A stretch of DNA of 64,000 nucleotides from Sporomusaceae bacterium. Lineage in GTDB: Bacteria > Bacillota_C > Negativicutes > Sporomusales_B > UBA7701. The stretch covers positions 1 to 64,000 of the forward strand of contig JALHDI010000023.1 of NCBI GenBank assembly GCA_022839045.1. Direction: 5' to 3'. The notes below the pieces were generated by a model. It saw nothing but the letters and a program-made list of their open reading frames with translations, did not search any database and was not told the DNA's origin. The translations under genes and the position numbers were made by a program. Shown here in pieces: positions 1 through 8,783 of the stretch (positions within the stretch are counted from its first letter, which is position 1; each line of letters starts with the position of its first letter).

Positions 1-23
1 TGCCAGGGGAGGAGGGGAGTAGA

Positions 24-1124
<1,101 letters not shown>

Positions 1125-1136
1125 AATAGTATAACG

Positions 1137-1165
1137 GGAGGCGGCTTTAAAGCCGCCTCCATTAA
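1137..1165 (+). terminator. Terminator of sigA
   Basis: A perfect 24-nt palindrome (12-bp arms, GGAGGCGGCTTT and its complement) lies 12 bases after the sigA stop and is followed by an A/T-rich run. The T tract is weak, so termination efficiency is uncertain. Confidence 0.7.
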
Positions 1166-1192
1166 TTACTAGAAAGAGTTTGTCCTAAACCC

Positions 1193-1221
1193 TTGACGGC
1201 GGGGATGGCCTGTCTTATAAT
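1193..1221 (+). promoter_or_regulatory. Sigma-A promoter of the tRNA cluster
   Basis: TTGACG and TATAAT are separated by exactly 17 bases, about 20 bases upstream of the first tRNA. This is a near-consensus housekeeping promoter and should transcribe all three tRNAs, which end in a shared terminator. Confidence 0.9.
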
Positions 1222-1240
1222 ATATTTTGTCGGTGCACAC

Positions 1241-1315
1241 TCCTCGATAGCTCAATGGTAGAGCACCCGGCTGTTAACCGGGTGGTTGTAGGTTCGAGTC
1301 CTACTCGAGGAGCCA
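1241..1315 (+). tRNA. tRNA-Asn (GTT)
   Basis: The 75-nt cloverleaf has a genome-encoded CCA end. The acceptor arms TCCTCGA and TCGAGGA pair, the anticodon GTT is at 1273-1275, and the T loop is TTCGAGT. It is first in a three-tRNA transcript. Confidence 0.97.
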
Positions 1316-1369
1316 CTTTCGCTCAGTAAGACAGGTCTTCTTCGGAAAACCTGTTTTATATATCTTTCG

Positions 1370-1444
1370 GGGCCTATAGCTCAGCGGTAGAGCAGCCGGC
1401 TCATAACCGGCCGGTCCCTGGTTCGATCCCAGGTGGGCCCACCA
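1370..1444 (+). tRNA. tRNA with CAT anticodon, probably tRNA-Ile2 (lysidine-modified)
   Basis: The 75-nt cloverleaf has an encoded CCA and anticodon CAT at 1402-1404. Acceptor GGGCCTA pairs with TGGGCCC. The D-arm start (TATAGCTCAG), the anticodon arm GGCTCATAACC and the CCGGTC variable region resemble AUA-reading tRNA-Ile2 of Firmicutes as I remember it, more than elongator tRNA-Met, whose anticodon loop starts TT. Amino-acid identity is therefore inferred. tRNA-Met is the alternative. Confidence 0.8.
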
Positions 1445-1458
1445 ACCTTATATAATCC

Positions 1459-1533
1459 GGCCCGTTGGTCAAGTGGTTAAGACACCGCCCTTTCACGGCG
1501 GTATCAGGGGTTCGAATCCCCTACGGGTCACCA
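1459..1533 (+). tRNA. tRNA-Glu (TTC)
   Basis: The 75-nt cloverleaf starts GGCCCGTTGGTCAAG and ends in an encoded CCA. The anticodon TTC is at 1492-1494. It closely matches typical Firmicutes tRNA-Glu and is the last tRNA before the terminator. Confidence 0.97.
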
Positions 1534-1542
1534 CAAGTAAAG

Positions 1543-1569
1543 AAGCGCGGCAGCAATGCCGCGCTTTTT
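1543..1569 (+). terminator. Terminator of the tRNA cluster
   Basis: The 10-bp stem AAGCGCGGCA / TGCCGCGCTT has a GCAA tetraloop and is followed by a T run. It lies 10 bases after tRNA-Glu. Confidence 0.9.
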
Positions 1570-1644
1570 ATCATTTTCCGGGAATAATAGGAAAAATGGC
1601 CCCGGATGTCAAACAAGTAAGCAATCGATTCATGGAGGCTAGTC

Positions 1645-2192
1645 ATGCGCCTGTTCGTCGGCATCGAGTTCCCGGAAAACATCATTGCCGCCCTGGAGAC
1701 CGTCCAGGCGAAGCTGCGTGGCAACAGCCAGCGGGGGCGGTTCAAGCGCCGCGAGAATTTCACATCACGCTGAAGTTTCTCGGCGAGGTGCCGGCGGCGG
1801 ACGTGCCGCTGCTGGGACCGCCGCTGGCGGCTGCTGCGACGGCCGTGGGGCCCTTCGCCGCCGGCCTCGGCCGGCTCGGCCAGTTCGGTGGCGGCGTGCC
1901 CGTGCGGACGGTGTGGGTGGATGTGGGCGGCGAGACGGCGGCGCTGCAGGCGCTGCAGGGCCGGGTGGAGCAGGCGCTGGCGGGGTGCGGGTTCCCGCCC
2001 GAGCAGCGGGCGTGGCGGCCGCACATCACCCTCGCCCAGGATGTCGTGCCCTTACCGGGCGCGCCGCCCTGGAGCGCCTACCAGGTCGGCCGGACGACTT
2101 TCAAGGTGCGCGAGTTCGCCCTCATCCTGAGCGAAGAGATCGACCGGCGGCGGGTCTATACGCCCATCGAGCGCTTCACCCTGCAGGGCTAG
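1645..2192 (+). pseudogene. thpR: RNA 2',3'-cyclic phosphodiesterase (ThpR, 2H family), frameshifted
   Basis: 2H-family phosphoesterases act on 2',5'- or 2',3'-cyclic phosphate RNA ends. The ATG at 1645 follows a GGAGG site, and the N-terminus reads MRLFVGIEFPENI. That frame hits a stop after about 42 codons. The rest of the protein continues in another frame from about position 1761 to 2192 and carries both catalytic motifs (HITLKF near 1761 and HITLAQ near 2022). Restoring one C so that the codons read Glu-Asn-Phe-His would give an intact protein of about 183 aa. I therefore see a single-base deletion at about 1759-1761. It may be a true pseudogene or a sequencing error. The neighbouring genes are intact. 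Confidence 0.85.
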
Positions 2193-2287
2193 GGCAGGAA
2201 TTTTTCCCCACCGGGACGAAATAATATAGGCGTGCCGTCCGGCATCTGTGCGGACGGCCGCCGAAAAACTTTGAAGGAGTGGTGGGC

Positions 2288-2977
2288 GTGAAACTCAGCA
2301 AACGCCTGGCGACGATCGCGGCCCTGGTGCCGCCGGGCGGCCGCCTGGCTGATATCGGCACCGACCACGCCTATCTGCCCGTGTACTTGGTCACCGAAGG
2401 CATCGTGCCGTCCGCGGTGGCCGGTGAGGTAAACCAGGGCCCTTTCCGGGCGGCCGGCGAGGCGCTGGCCAGGGTCGGCCTCACCGACCGGATCGATCTT
2501 CGCTTCGGCGACGGGCTGGCGGTGCTGGCTCCCGGCGAGGTGGACACGGCCGTCATCGCCGGTATGGGCGGCCCGACGATCGTGGAGATACTGGATGCCC
2601 GCCCGGAGGTGACGGCGTCGCTGTCGTACCTTGTCCTTCAGCCGATGCTGGGCGGGGGCGTCGTTCGCCGCTGGCTGGCCGCGGCGGGCTGGCATATCGT
2701 GGCCGAGGCCCTCGTCGAGGAGGACGGCCGCCTGTACGAGGTCATCGCCGCCGCGCCGGGCGCGGCGGAGGAATATGAAGAAATCCTGTACGACGTCGGT
2801 CCGCTGCTGTGGGCCAGGCGTCATCCGCTGCTCGGGGCCCATGTGGCGGCGCTGCTGACTCAGGCCAGGCGGGTGGCGGCGGAGATGGCCGCCAGTCCGC
2901 AGGCGGTTTCATCTCCCAAGTACCGGGAATATCTGGCGAGGATCGCCCAGTTGGAGGGTAAATACGCATGCCTGTGA
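2288..2977 (+). CDS. trmK: tRNA (adenine22-N1)-methyltransferase TrmK
   Basis: TrmK methylates A22 of tRNAs using S-adenosylmethionine. The class I SAM-binding motif is near the N-terminus (ADIGTDHAYLP), and the C-terminus is helical. I take GTG 2288 as the start because it lies 9 bases after AAGGAG; an in-frame GTG at 2279 abuts that site. The protein is about 229 aa, normal for the family. The gene overlaps the Nif3 gene downstream by 10 bases. This trmK-Nif3-zinc ribbon order after sigA is widespread in Firmicutes, which supports the call. Confidence 0.93.
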   Translation: MKLSKRLATIAALVPPGGRLADIGTDHAYLPVYLVTEGIVPSAVAGEVNQGPFRAAGEALARVGLTDRIDLRFGDGLAVLAPGEVDTAVIAGMGGPTIVEILDARPEVTASLSYLVLQPMLGGGVVRRWLAAAGWHIVAEALVEEDGRLYEVIAAAPGAAEEYEEILYDVGPLLWARRHPLLGAHVAALLTQARRVAAEMAASPQAVSSPKYREYLARIAQLEGKYACL

Positions 2978-4086
2978 AGTGCCGGGAGATAATGGCGGCG
3001 CTGGAACGGCTGGCGCCGCGCGAACTGGCGGCCGGCTGGGATAACGTCGGCCTGCTGGTCGGCAGCCCCGAGCAGGAGGTCGCCTCGCTGCTGGTGGCCC
3101 TGGACGTGACGCCGCAGGTGGCGGAACGGGCGGCGACCGACGGGGTCGACCTGATCGTCGCCCACCATCCGCTGATCTTCAAAAGCCTGTCCGCCGTCCG
3201 CACCGATACGCCCCTGGGCAGGACGCTGGCCACGCTGCTGGCGGCCGGCGTAGCCGTGTACGCCGCGCACACCAATCTCGACGCGGCCGCCGGCGGCGTG
3301 AACGACGTGCTCGCCGCCCGGCTCGGCCTGGACGACCTGCGGCCGCTGGCGGTCGAAGGCCGGGAGCGGCTGCTCAAGCTGGCGGTGTTCGTGCCTGAGG
3401 ACCATGTGGAGCAAGTACGCGCGGCCATCACCGCCGCCGGTGCCGGCCATATCGGCAATTATAGCCATTGCACTTTCCAGACGGCGGGCACGGGGACATT
3501 CCTGCCCCTGGCCGGCACCACGCCGTTTATCGGCGAGCAGGGCAAGCTGGAGTACGCCGCCGAGTACCGGCTGGAAACCATTATGCCCGAGGGCGTCGCC
3601 GACGCGGTCGTGGACGCCATGCTCAAGGCCCATCCCTACGAGGAGGCGGCCTACGATTTGTACGTGCTGAATAACCCCGGCCGGGCCTTCGGCCTGGGAC
3701 GGGTGGGCCGTCTGGCCGCCCCCGAACCCTTCGCCGCTTTCGCCCGCCGGCTGAAAGACGCGCTCGGCCTGACAGAGGTCAGGGTTGCCGGCCCGACCGA
3801 CCGCCCGGTGGCTAAGGTGGCGGTGTGCGGCGGCAGCGGCGCCAGTTTGCTGGCGGCGGCTTCCGGGGCCGGGGCCGACGTGCTGGTGACCGGGGACGTC
3901 AAGTATCACGAGGCGCTGGAAGCGGCGGCCGTCGGCCTGACGCTGGTCGATGCCGGCCATTTCGCGACCGAGCGCCCGGTGGTCGAGGCCGTCGCCGCCC
4001 ATCTCGGGGCTTGCGCCGCGCAGAACGGCTGGGCTGTGACCATCAGGACCGAAAACTTTTCCCGCGATGTATTCCGCGTTTGGTGA
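2968..4086 (+). CDS. Nif3-like dinuclear metal centre protein (YqfO type)
   Basis: The protein has 372 aa. That is longer than the about 250-aa minimal Nif3 and fits the Firmicutes YqfO form with a PII/CutA-like domain inserted in the middle. Metal-ligand motifs are visible at the N-terminus (VAHHPLIF) and near the C-terminus (DAGHFATE). The insert, about residues 130-230, contains VFVPEDHVEQV and HPYEEAAYDL. The family is described as GTP cyclohydrolase I type 2-like, but its cellular role is unsettled. It is translationally coupled to trmK by a 10-base overlap. Confidence 0.93.
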   Translation: MPVKCREIMAALERLAPRELAAGWDNVGLLVGSPEQEVASLLVALDVTPQVAERAATDGVDLIVAHHPLIFKSLSAVRTDTPLGRTLATLLAAGVAVYAAHTNLDAAAGGVNDVLAARLGLDDLRPLAVEGRERLLKLAVFVPEDHVEQVRAAITAAGAGHIGNYSHCTFQTAGTGTFLPLAGTTPFIGEQGKLEYAAEYRLETIMPEGVADAVVDAMLKAHPYEEAAYDLYVLNNPGRAFGLGRVGRLAAPEPFAAFARRLKDALGLTEVRVAGPTDRPVAKVAVCGGSGASLLAAASGAGADVLVTGDVKYHEALEAAAVGLTLVDAGHFATERPVVEAVAAHLGACAAQNGWAVTIRTENFSRDVFRVW

Positions 4087-4112
4087 GACAGGCGAACGAG
4101 GCCTGTCTTTTT
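4086..4112 (+). terminator. Hairpin after the Nif3 gene
   Basis: The 8-bp stem AGACAGGC / GCCTGTCT has a 7-nt loop and is followed by TTTT. It starts at the Nif3 stop codon and lies before the ribosome-binding site of the next gene. It may only partly attenuate read-through. Confidence 0.65.
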
Positions 4113-4142
4113 CTATGCCAGCAGCAAGAGGAGGGTTTGCCG

Positions 4143-4844
4143 ATGAAAGACCAGCTATACATGCTCAGCGAGCTGCAGGCCCTGGAACGGCAGAAACGGG
4201 AGGCGGCCGGTCGCAAGGAGAAAATCAGCGTCGACGAGGTGCGCCTGCTGTGGCAGGAGATCAGGCTGCTGTTGCAGGGGGTGGCCGCCGGCCGGGAGAA
4301 GCTGGCCGGCCTGGAGAAGGCGTGCGCCGGCCATGAGGCCGAGTTGACCGCGCTCACCAGGAACTGCGAGGAGCTGGAGAAGAAGCTCTACTGCGGAGAG
4401 ATAACCAACATCAAGGAGATCGAGCAGGTCCGGACGCGGTGCGAGGCCCTCCGCCGCGATATCGCCCGCCGCGAGAACGACGCGGTCGCCGGCATCGAGG
4501 AATGCGAGCGGCTGGCCGCCAAGATCGCCGGCGACGAGGCCGCGCTGCAGGCCAAAAAGCGCCTCCACGCCGAGAAGCAGCAGCGCGTCGCCCAGGAGGC
4601 GGCCCGTAGCGACGCCGAACTGGCCGGCCTGGAGGAGCGCTGCCGGACGCTGACTGCCAAGGTCGACCCCGCTCTGCTCCGTCTGTTCCGCGAGCTCGCC
4701 CGCAAGCTGCCCCAGCCGGTGGCGAGGGTGGCGGGCGGCGTGTGCGGCGGCTGCCGACGGAGCATCCCGACCGGGCAGGTGACGCAGGCGCAGGGGAAGC
4801 TGCTCTATTGCGACAATTGCGGCCGTATACTTTTAGTCGAGTAA
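4143..4844 (+). CDS. Coiled-coil zinc-ribbon protein (DUF164/CdsZ-like)
   Basis: The 233-aa protein is largely a long alpha-helical coiled coil (residues about 5-185, rich in Glu, Lys, Arg and Leu). It ends in a C4 zinc ribbon formed by CGGC and CDNC near the C-terminus. The start at ATG 4143 has an AGGAGG site upstream. Proteins of this type usually sit next to Nif3-family genes in Firmicutes, as here. The exact molecular function is not established from sequence. A weak hairpin (GCAGCCG / CGGCTGC) lies just past the stop. Confidence 0.85.
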   Translation: MKDQLYMLSELQALERQKREAAGRKEKISVDEVRLLWQEIRLLLQGVAAGREKLAGLEKACAGHEAELTALTRNCEELEKKLYCGEITNIKEIEQVRTRCEALRRDIARRENDAVAGIEECERLAAKIAGDEAALQAKKRLHAEKQQRVAQEAARSDAELAGLEERCRTLTAKVDPALLRLFRELARKLPQPVARVAGGVCGGCRRSIPTGQVTQAQGKLLYCDNCGRILLVE

Positions 4845-4888
4845 CAGGGCAGCCGTAGATGGACCTCTGAGGCGGCTGCGTGTAGAGT

Positions 4889-4917
4889 TTGACGAATAGG
4901 TCTAATAGCGGTAAAAT
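4889..4917 (+). promoter_or_regulatory. Sigma-A promoter of thiE
   Basis: TTGACG and TAAAAT are spaced by 17 bases, about 48 bases upstream of the thiE ATG. I see no TPP riboswitch in this leader. Confidence 0.75.
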
Positions 4918-4964
4918 ATTCGTGTTTGCAGGCGCCCGTGGGGCGCTGGAGGGAGAGGGAATAT

Positions 4965-5615
4965 ATGAATCAGCGTAAAGGGACGGTTAATTTTCTCGCC
5001 GGCGGGATTTACGGCATTACGGACGACGCGCTTTCCCGCGGGCGAAGCAGTATAGAAGTCGTGCGGCTGATGCTGGATGCCGGCGTAAGGGTGATACAGT
5101 ACCGCGAGAAGGATAAATCGACCCGCAGGATGTACGAGGAATGCCGGGGAATCCGCGATCTGACCGCGAACGCCGGGGCGACCTTCATCGTCAACGACCA
5201 TGTCGCCCTGGCGATGGCGGTCGGGGCGGACGGCGTCCACGTAGGCCAGGACGATCTGCCGCCCGAAAAGGTACGCGAGCTTGTCGGCCCCGACATGGTC
5301 ATCGGCCTTTCGACCCATTTGCCCGAGCAGGCCAGGGAGGCCGAGAAACTGGCCGGGGTGATCGACTACATCGGCGTCGGCCCGGTGTTCGCGACCGACA
5401 CGAAAAAGGACGCCGCCGCCCCGGTGGGGCTCGCCCTGCTGGAATACGTGGCCGCGAACGTCAGCCTCCCGTACGTCGCCATCGGCGGTATCAAGCAGAG
5501 CAATATCGCCGAAGTGCGCCGCCGGGGCGCGGGTATGATCGCCATCGTGTCAGATATCGTCGGCGCGGACGACATCGTAGCCAAGGTGGCCGCCCTGCGC
5601 GCCGCCATGGCATAA
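4965..5615 (+). CDS. thiE: Thiamine-phosphate synthase ThiE
   Basis: ThiE joins HMP pyrophosphate and thiazole phosphate to make thiamine monophosphate. The 216-aa TIM barrel carries the family motifs QYREKDKSTRRM, FIVNDHVALAMAVGADGVHVGQDD, GVGPVFATDTKKDA (in place of the common TxTK) and AIGGI. ATG 4965 follows a GGAGGGAGAGGGA site. The gene is alone, with its own promoter and no other thiamine genes nearby. The alternative is TenI, a ThiE paralogue, but the conserved R/K phosphate-binding residues favour ThiE. Confidence 0.85.
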   Translation: MNQRKGTVNFLAGGIYGITDDALSRGRSSIEVVRLMLDAGVRVIQYREKDKSTRRMYEECRGIRDLTANAGATFIVNDHVALAMAVGADGVHVGQDDLPPEKVRELVGPDMVIGLSTHLPEQAREAEKLAGVIDYIGVGPVFATDTKKDAAAPVGLALLEYVAANVSLPYVAIGGIKQSNIAEVRRRGAGMIAIVSDIVGADDIVAKVAALRAAMA

Positions 5616-5635
5616 AATACCGCGCCGTTTCCGCC

Positions 5636-5664
5636 TTGACGGCGGCCGGTGTTCGTGGTATATT
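5636..5664 (+). promoter_or_regulatory. Promoter of rnpB
   Basis: TTGACG and TATATT are separated by 17 bases and end just upstream of the RNase P RNA. Confidence 0.8.
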
Positions 5665-5670
5665 ATTAGT

Positions 5671-6097
5671 CCAGACAAATGAACAGGGTCAGTGAGTACG
5701 AAAGATGATCGCGAAGGCCGCAGGGCCTTCGAGGAAAGTCCGAGCTCCACAGGGCAGGGTGCTGGCTAACGGCCAGCGAGGGCGACCTCAGGGATAGTGC
5801 CGCAGAAATGTAGACCGCCCGGCATGCCGGGTAAGGATGGAACGGTGCGGTAAGAGCGCACCAGCAGCCAGGCGACTGGCTGGCTAGGTAAACCCCACCT
5901 GGAGCAAGACCGAATAGGGAAGAGATGAGGTAGCCCGCCGATCCTTCCGGGTAGCGTCGCTAGAGCCGGCAGGCAACTCGCCGATCCTTCCGGGTAGCGT
6001 CGCTAGAGCCGGCAGGCAACTGCCGGCCGAGATAAATGATCATCACCGCGCAAGCGGGACAGAACTCGGCTTATCGACTGCTCACCGACCCTTGTCA
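5671..6097 (+). ncRNA. rnpB: RNase P RNA, class A, with an internal tandem duplication
   Basis: This is the catalytic RNA that matures the 5' ends of tRNAs. Conserved blocks are present: GAGGAAAGTCCGAGCTCC near 5731, ACAGAACTCGGCTTA near 6059, and GGTAAACCCCACCTGGAGCA near 5887. The P1 helix is visible between ACAGGGTCAGTGAG (5683-5696) and CTCACCGACCCTTGT (6081-6095). A 43-nt segment is repeated exactly in tandem (5936-5978 and 5979-6021), so the RNA is 43 nt longer than it would otherwise be. Ends are approximate. Confidence 0.93.
5936..6021 (+). repeat. Exact 43-nt tandem duplication inside rnpB
   Basis: Two identical 43-nt units abut at 5978/5979. Each unit contains the GGGTAG element that corresponds to the tRNA-CCA-binding loop L15 and the 5' strand of the P18 hairpin (GCCGGCAGG). 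Only the second unit is followed by the P18 3' strand (CTGCCGGC). Confidence 0.95.
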
Positions 6098-6099
6098 GG

Positions 6100-6134
6100 A
6101 AAACCCGCAGAAAACTGCGGGTTTTGTTTTTATG
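6100..6134 (+). terminator. Terminator of rnpB
   Basis: The 11-bp stem AAAACCCGCAG / CTGCGGGTTTT has an AAAA loop and a T-rich tail. Confidence 0.92.
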
Positions 6135-6194
6135 AAAAGGACTTTGCGGGACAATAACGAAAGATAGTATTTCGTACGTCTAAGCAAAGGTGGT

Positions 6195-6650
6195 ATGACG
6201 ATGATAAAAGCGGACCGGCTGGCGGCTGCCATGATCGTGATGGACGACGAGGAGCTGTTCGTGGTCGGCTATCATTCCGATATCCAGCGCCTCAGCGACG
6301 CCGCCCTGGTGGAGCGGGCCTGGGAACTGAAGCTCGATAACGGCCACCGGCCGTACGCCTCCCTGAAGAAGCGCGTGAACTACAATATCGACGAGGAACC
6401 CGGCGACGCGGCCGGCAACGAGGTGACGCGGCTGATCGCCGCCCGCACCGGCCTCCGCTTCGCCCATGAGCTGCATCTCGTTACTCAGACGTACCTCTTC
6501 CGGCCGACCGCCGCTTTCTGGGCCGACCTGTGGGCCGACTTTGCCGACGGCCCCGGATTGCCGCGGGGCCGGAGCCTGGAGGATTATTACGCGGTTTACC
6601 GCGGGCAAGTGAGGGCAAGTATCAGCAATATCAAATTTGTCCGCCTGTAA
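6195..6650 (+). CDS. Conserved hypothetical protein, 151 aa
   Basis: I do not recognise a family. The start at ATG 6195 follows AAGGTGG. The product is a soluble, mixed alpha/beta-looking protein. It has no signal peptide, no membrane segment and no Cys cluster, and it is rich in acidic and aromatic residues (for example FWADLWADFAD). It stands alone, with rnpB upstream and a convergent nitroreductase downstream sharing a bidirectional hairpin. Codon use resembles its neighbours, so it is likely a real gene. Confidence 0.7.
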   Translation: MTMIKADRLAAAMIVMDDEELFVVGYHSDIQRLSDAALVERAWELKLDNGHRPYASLKKRVNYNIDEEPGDAAGNEVTRLIAARTGLRFAHELHLVTQTYLFRPTAAFWADLWADFADGPGLPRGRSLEDYYAVYRGQVRASISNIKFVRL

Positions 6651-6670
6651 CGGCTTTCACTCTTTACGAA

Positions 6671-6705
6671 GGAATAAAGCGGCCGCAATGCGGCCACTTT
6701 ATTCC
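6671..6705. terminator. Bidirectional terminator between convergent genes
   Basis: The arms GGAATAAAG-GGCCGC and GCGGCC-CTTTATTCC pair around an AAT loop, with one unpaired base on each side. The end of the nitroreductase gene lies inside the hairpin. Confidence 0.8.
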
Positions 6706-7265
6706 TTCCAGAACAATATTTCCGGTTCGTCGCGCGTCAGCTGCGGTATCCTGCCTTGGGGGTAGCCGACGATGATCGGGGCGACAAGGCTGTACTCGGC
6801 CGGTACGCCGAGCCCCTTTTTCGCCTCCGGCGTATCGAGCAGCGTTCCGGCGAAGCCTATCCAGCACGTGCCGAGGCCGAGGCCGTGGGCGGCGAGCATG
6901 AGGTTCTGGGCTGCCAGGCAGCAGTCGCCGTAGCTGTGGCGCCCCAGCGGCTTGGCGTAGATGACGATCAGCGTGCCGGCGGTGTAGAAGATGTTGAACC
7001 CGGGATTTGACAGCATGCTGCGGTATTTCTTGTGTGGCGAGTTCTCCAGGTCGATCGTGCTCAGCAGCAGGCTTTTCGAGCGGTCGGAATACTCCTTGAG
7101 CAGCGCGGCGTCCTGGATGACGCCGAAGGCCCAGGGCTGGGTGTTGGAGGCGCTGGGTGCCTGAACGGCGGCGTGGAGCAGCTTGGCGACGGTTGCCTTG
7201 TCTACCTTCTGCGCCGTGTAGTTTCGCACCGACCGGCGGTTTTCGATCGCTTCCGTGAGATCCAA
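6699..7265 (-). CDS. Nitroreductase family FMN oxidoreductase
   Basis: The 188-aa flavoprotein is of the NAD(P)H-dependent nitroreductase family. The N-terminal FMN-binding motif is clear (ENRRSVRNYT), as is the segment APSASNTQPWAF. The C-terminal GYPQGR matches the usual FMN-contact segment (GYP.). I take the TTG at 7265 as start because an AGGAGG site lies 9 bases upstream. The natural substrate cannot be read from the sequence. It is convergent with the preceding gene. Confidence 0.9.
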   Translation of the reverse strand: MDLTEAIENRRSVRNYTAQKVDKATVAKLLHAAVQAPSASNTQPWAFGVIQDAALLKEYSDRSKSLLLSTIDLENSPHKKYRSMLSNPGFNIFYTAGTLIVIYAKPLGRHSYGDCCLAAQNLMLAAHGLGLGTCWIGFAGTLLDTPEAKKGLGVPAEYSLVAPIIVGYPQGRIPQLTRDEPEILFWKE

Positions 7266-7342
7266 AGGGCATCTCCTCCTGGCAGGGATTGTTACTAGTA
7301 TGATAGCAAAAGGCCGGGCGGCTGTAAAGTTTACATAAATTG

Positions 7343-7966
7343 TCAGCCGGCTTCTTCGGGCGGCGGTTCGCCGGTGAGGTCATAGATGGCGGCGATAAAT
7401 GAGGCCACATGCTCCTTCTCGTCGTTCATAAGATGGCAGAAGTGACGGCAGCAGGCCGAGTCCGACGCTTTCTCCATGTATTTCTGGTACTTGTTGATAG
7501 CCTCGAGCTCGCCGGTGAGCGCTTTGGTGAGCAGGCAGAGGGGGGTTAGGTCGCTTTCCGGCTCATGCTCCGGCGGCATGGGCGCCATCGTTTCCTCTTC
7601 CAGCGGGCAGGCGCAGTCGGGCTGCCAGCCGGTCGCCCACTTCGGCGCCATGCCCCGCTGCATGAGAAGGGCATCGAGGCCGACCTCTTCCAGCGCCTCG
7701 GCCTGGACGCTGTCGAGCGCGGAAATGTGGCGCATGGTCATGACGAAATGCTCCATTTCGTCTTCCGCCGTGTCGAGGAAAAGCTGTCTGAGGTCGCCGC
7801 AGACCATGGCGGCCGCCTCAAGGTAGAAAAGGATGGCTTCGCGTTCGGCGATGGCGGCGTCTCTGAGCATCGGCAGGCACGGGTCGGCTGAGTTGCCGTG
7901 GTGATCGTCGTGGTGGTGATGCTCATAATGCGGGGGGCCGGTTTTCTTGGCTCGGGTTTTCTTCAT
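7343..7966 (-). CDS. Tandem ferritin-like (di-iron) protein with His-rich N-terminus
   Basis: The 207-aa protein contains two ferritin-like helical-hairpin segments. Each has a Glu followed by an ExxH motif: AEREAILFYLE...EDEMEHF in the first half and GELEAINKYQKYME...NDEKEHV in the second. Such pairs can build a di-iron site, as in rubrerythrin-like proteins. The N-terminus has a His/Asp-rich stretch (HHHHDDHHG) that may bind metal. The two Cys pairs (ACP and CCRH) are not a rubredoxin domain. The gene is divergent from the GDT1-type exporter. An oxidative-stress role is inferred. Confidence 0.75.
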   Translation of the reverse strand: MKKTRAKKTGPPHYEHHHHDDHHGNSADPCLPMLRDAAIAEREAILFYLEAAAMVCGDLRQLFLDTAEDEMEHFVMTMRHISALDSVQAEALEEVGLDALLMQRGMAPKWATGWQPDCACPLEEETMAPMPPEHEPESDLTPLCLLTKALTGELEAINKYQKYMEKASDSACCRHFCHLMNDEKEHVASFIAAIYDLTGEPPPEEAG

Positions 7967-8110
7967 GGTCGATACCCCCTATAAATAAATTGTTCATTTT
8001 ATGGTATGTAAGTTTACGGAAAAAGGTTCATAATGCCTTCCCGGGTCGCTGCCGGTTCGGGCGGCCGCTTATCGGCCATACTAACAACAGCCGAATTAAG
8101 GGGGGATGGT

Positions 8111-8770
8111 GTGACTGCGTTTTTCGCTTCGCTGTTTCTCGTCCTGCTGGCCGAGATGGGCGACAAGACTCAGCTCCTCGCGATGGCCTTCGCCGTCCGC
8201 TACCCGTGGACGAAGGTGCTGGCGGGCGTTTTCGCCGCCACCGTCGTCAACCACCTGCTGGCGGTCGAGGCGGGCAATTATCTGACCAGGGTGGTGCCGC
8301 TGCAATACATCCAGATCGCGGCTGCCGTGTCCTTCATTATTTTCGGCCTCTGGACCCTCCGCGGCGACGAGTTGGCCGGCGAGGCCGACGCCGTCCGCCG
8401 CAGCCCTTTCTGGACGGTGGCGATCGCTTTCTTCTTCGCCGAGATGGGCGACAAGACCCAGCTTGCCACCCTGGCGCTGGCCGCCCAGTACCAGACGGTC
8501 GTACCGGTATGGCTGGGGACGACCGCCGGCATGATGGTCGCCGACGGCATCGGCATCGGCGTGGGCGTGATCATGGGGCGAAGGATACCCGAGCGCCTGG
8601 TGAAATGGGGCGCGGCGCTGATCTTCATTGTGTTCGGGCTCGCCGGTCTGTACCGGTACCTGCCGCCGGGCCTGATATCGCCCGCCGTCGCCGTCGCCGG
8701 TCTCGTTATTCTCGTGCTGGCCGCGTATTTTGCTGCCCGGATGCAAGGCGGCCGCCTGCCGGGCGACTAG
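8111..8770 (+). CDS. TMEM165/GDT1 family cation exporter
   Basis: The 219-aa inner-membrane protein has two homologous halves, each beginning with the signature E-M-G-D-K-T-Q (around residues 13 and 109). The family exports Mn2+ and/or Ca2+ (MneA-like in bacteria). About six to seven membrane helices can be seen. I chose GTG 8111 because an AAGGGGGG site lies 5 bases upstream. The 144-base divergent leader does not show the Mn-sensing yybP-ykoY riboswitch sequence that often precedes this family. Confidence 0.9.
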   Translation: MTAFFASLFLVLLAEMGDKTQLLAMAFAVRYPWTKVLAGVFAATVVNHLLAVEAGNYLTRVVPLQYIQIAAAVSFIIFGLWTLRGDELAGEADAVRRSPFWTVAIAFFFAEMGDKTQLATLALAAQYQTVVPVWLGTTAGMMVADGIGIGVGVIMGRRIPERLVKWGAALIFIVFGLAGLYRYLPPGLISPAVAVAGLVILVLAAYFAARMQGGRLPGD

Positions 8771-8783
8771 GTCGCCGCGTGCC

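Noticed and set aside
1473..1644. Extended 5' frame of thpR reaching into tRNA-Glu
   Set aside because: It overlaps a tRNA and its terminator. The conserved N-terminus lies in another frame from 1645.
4845..4964. A TPP riboswitch before thiE
   Set aside because: The leader is short and lacks the thi-box sequences.
7967..8110. A yybP-ykoY manganese riboswitch before the GDT1-type gene
   Set aside because: I looked for its conserved core and did not find it. Only GC-rich sequence is present.
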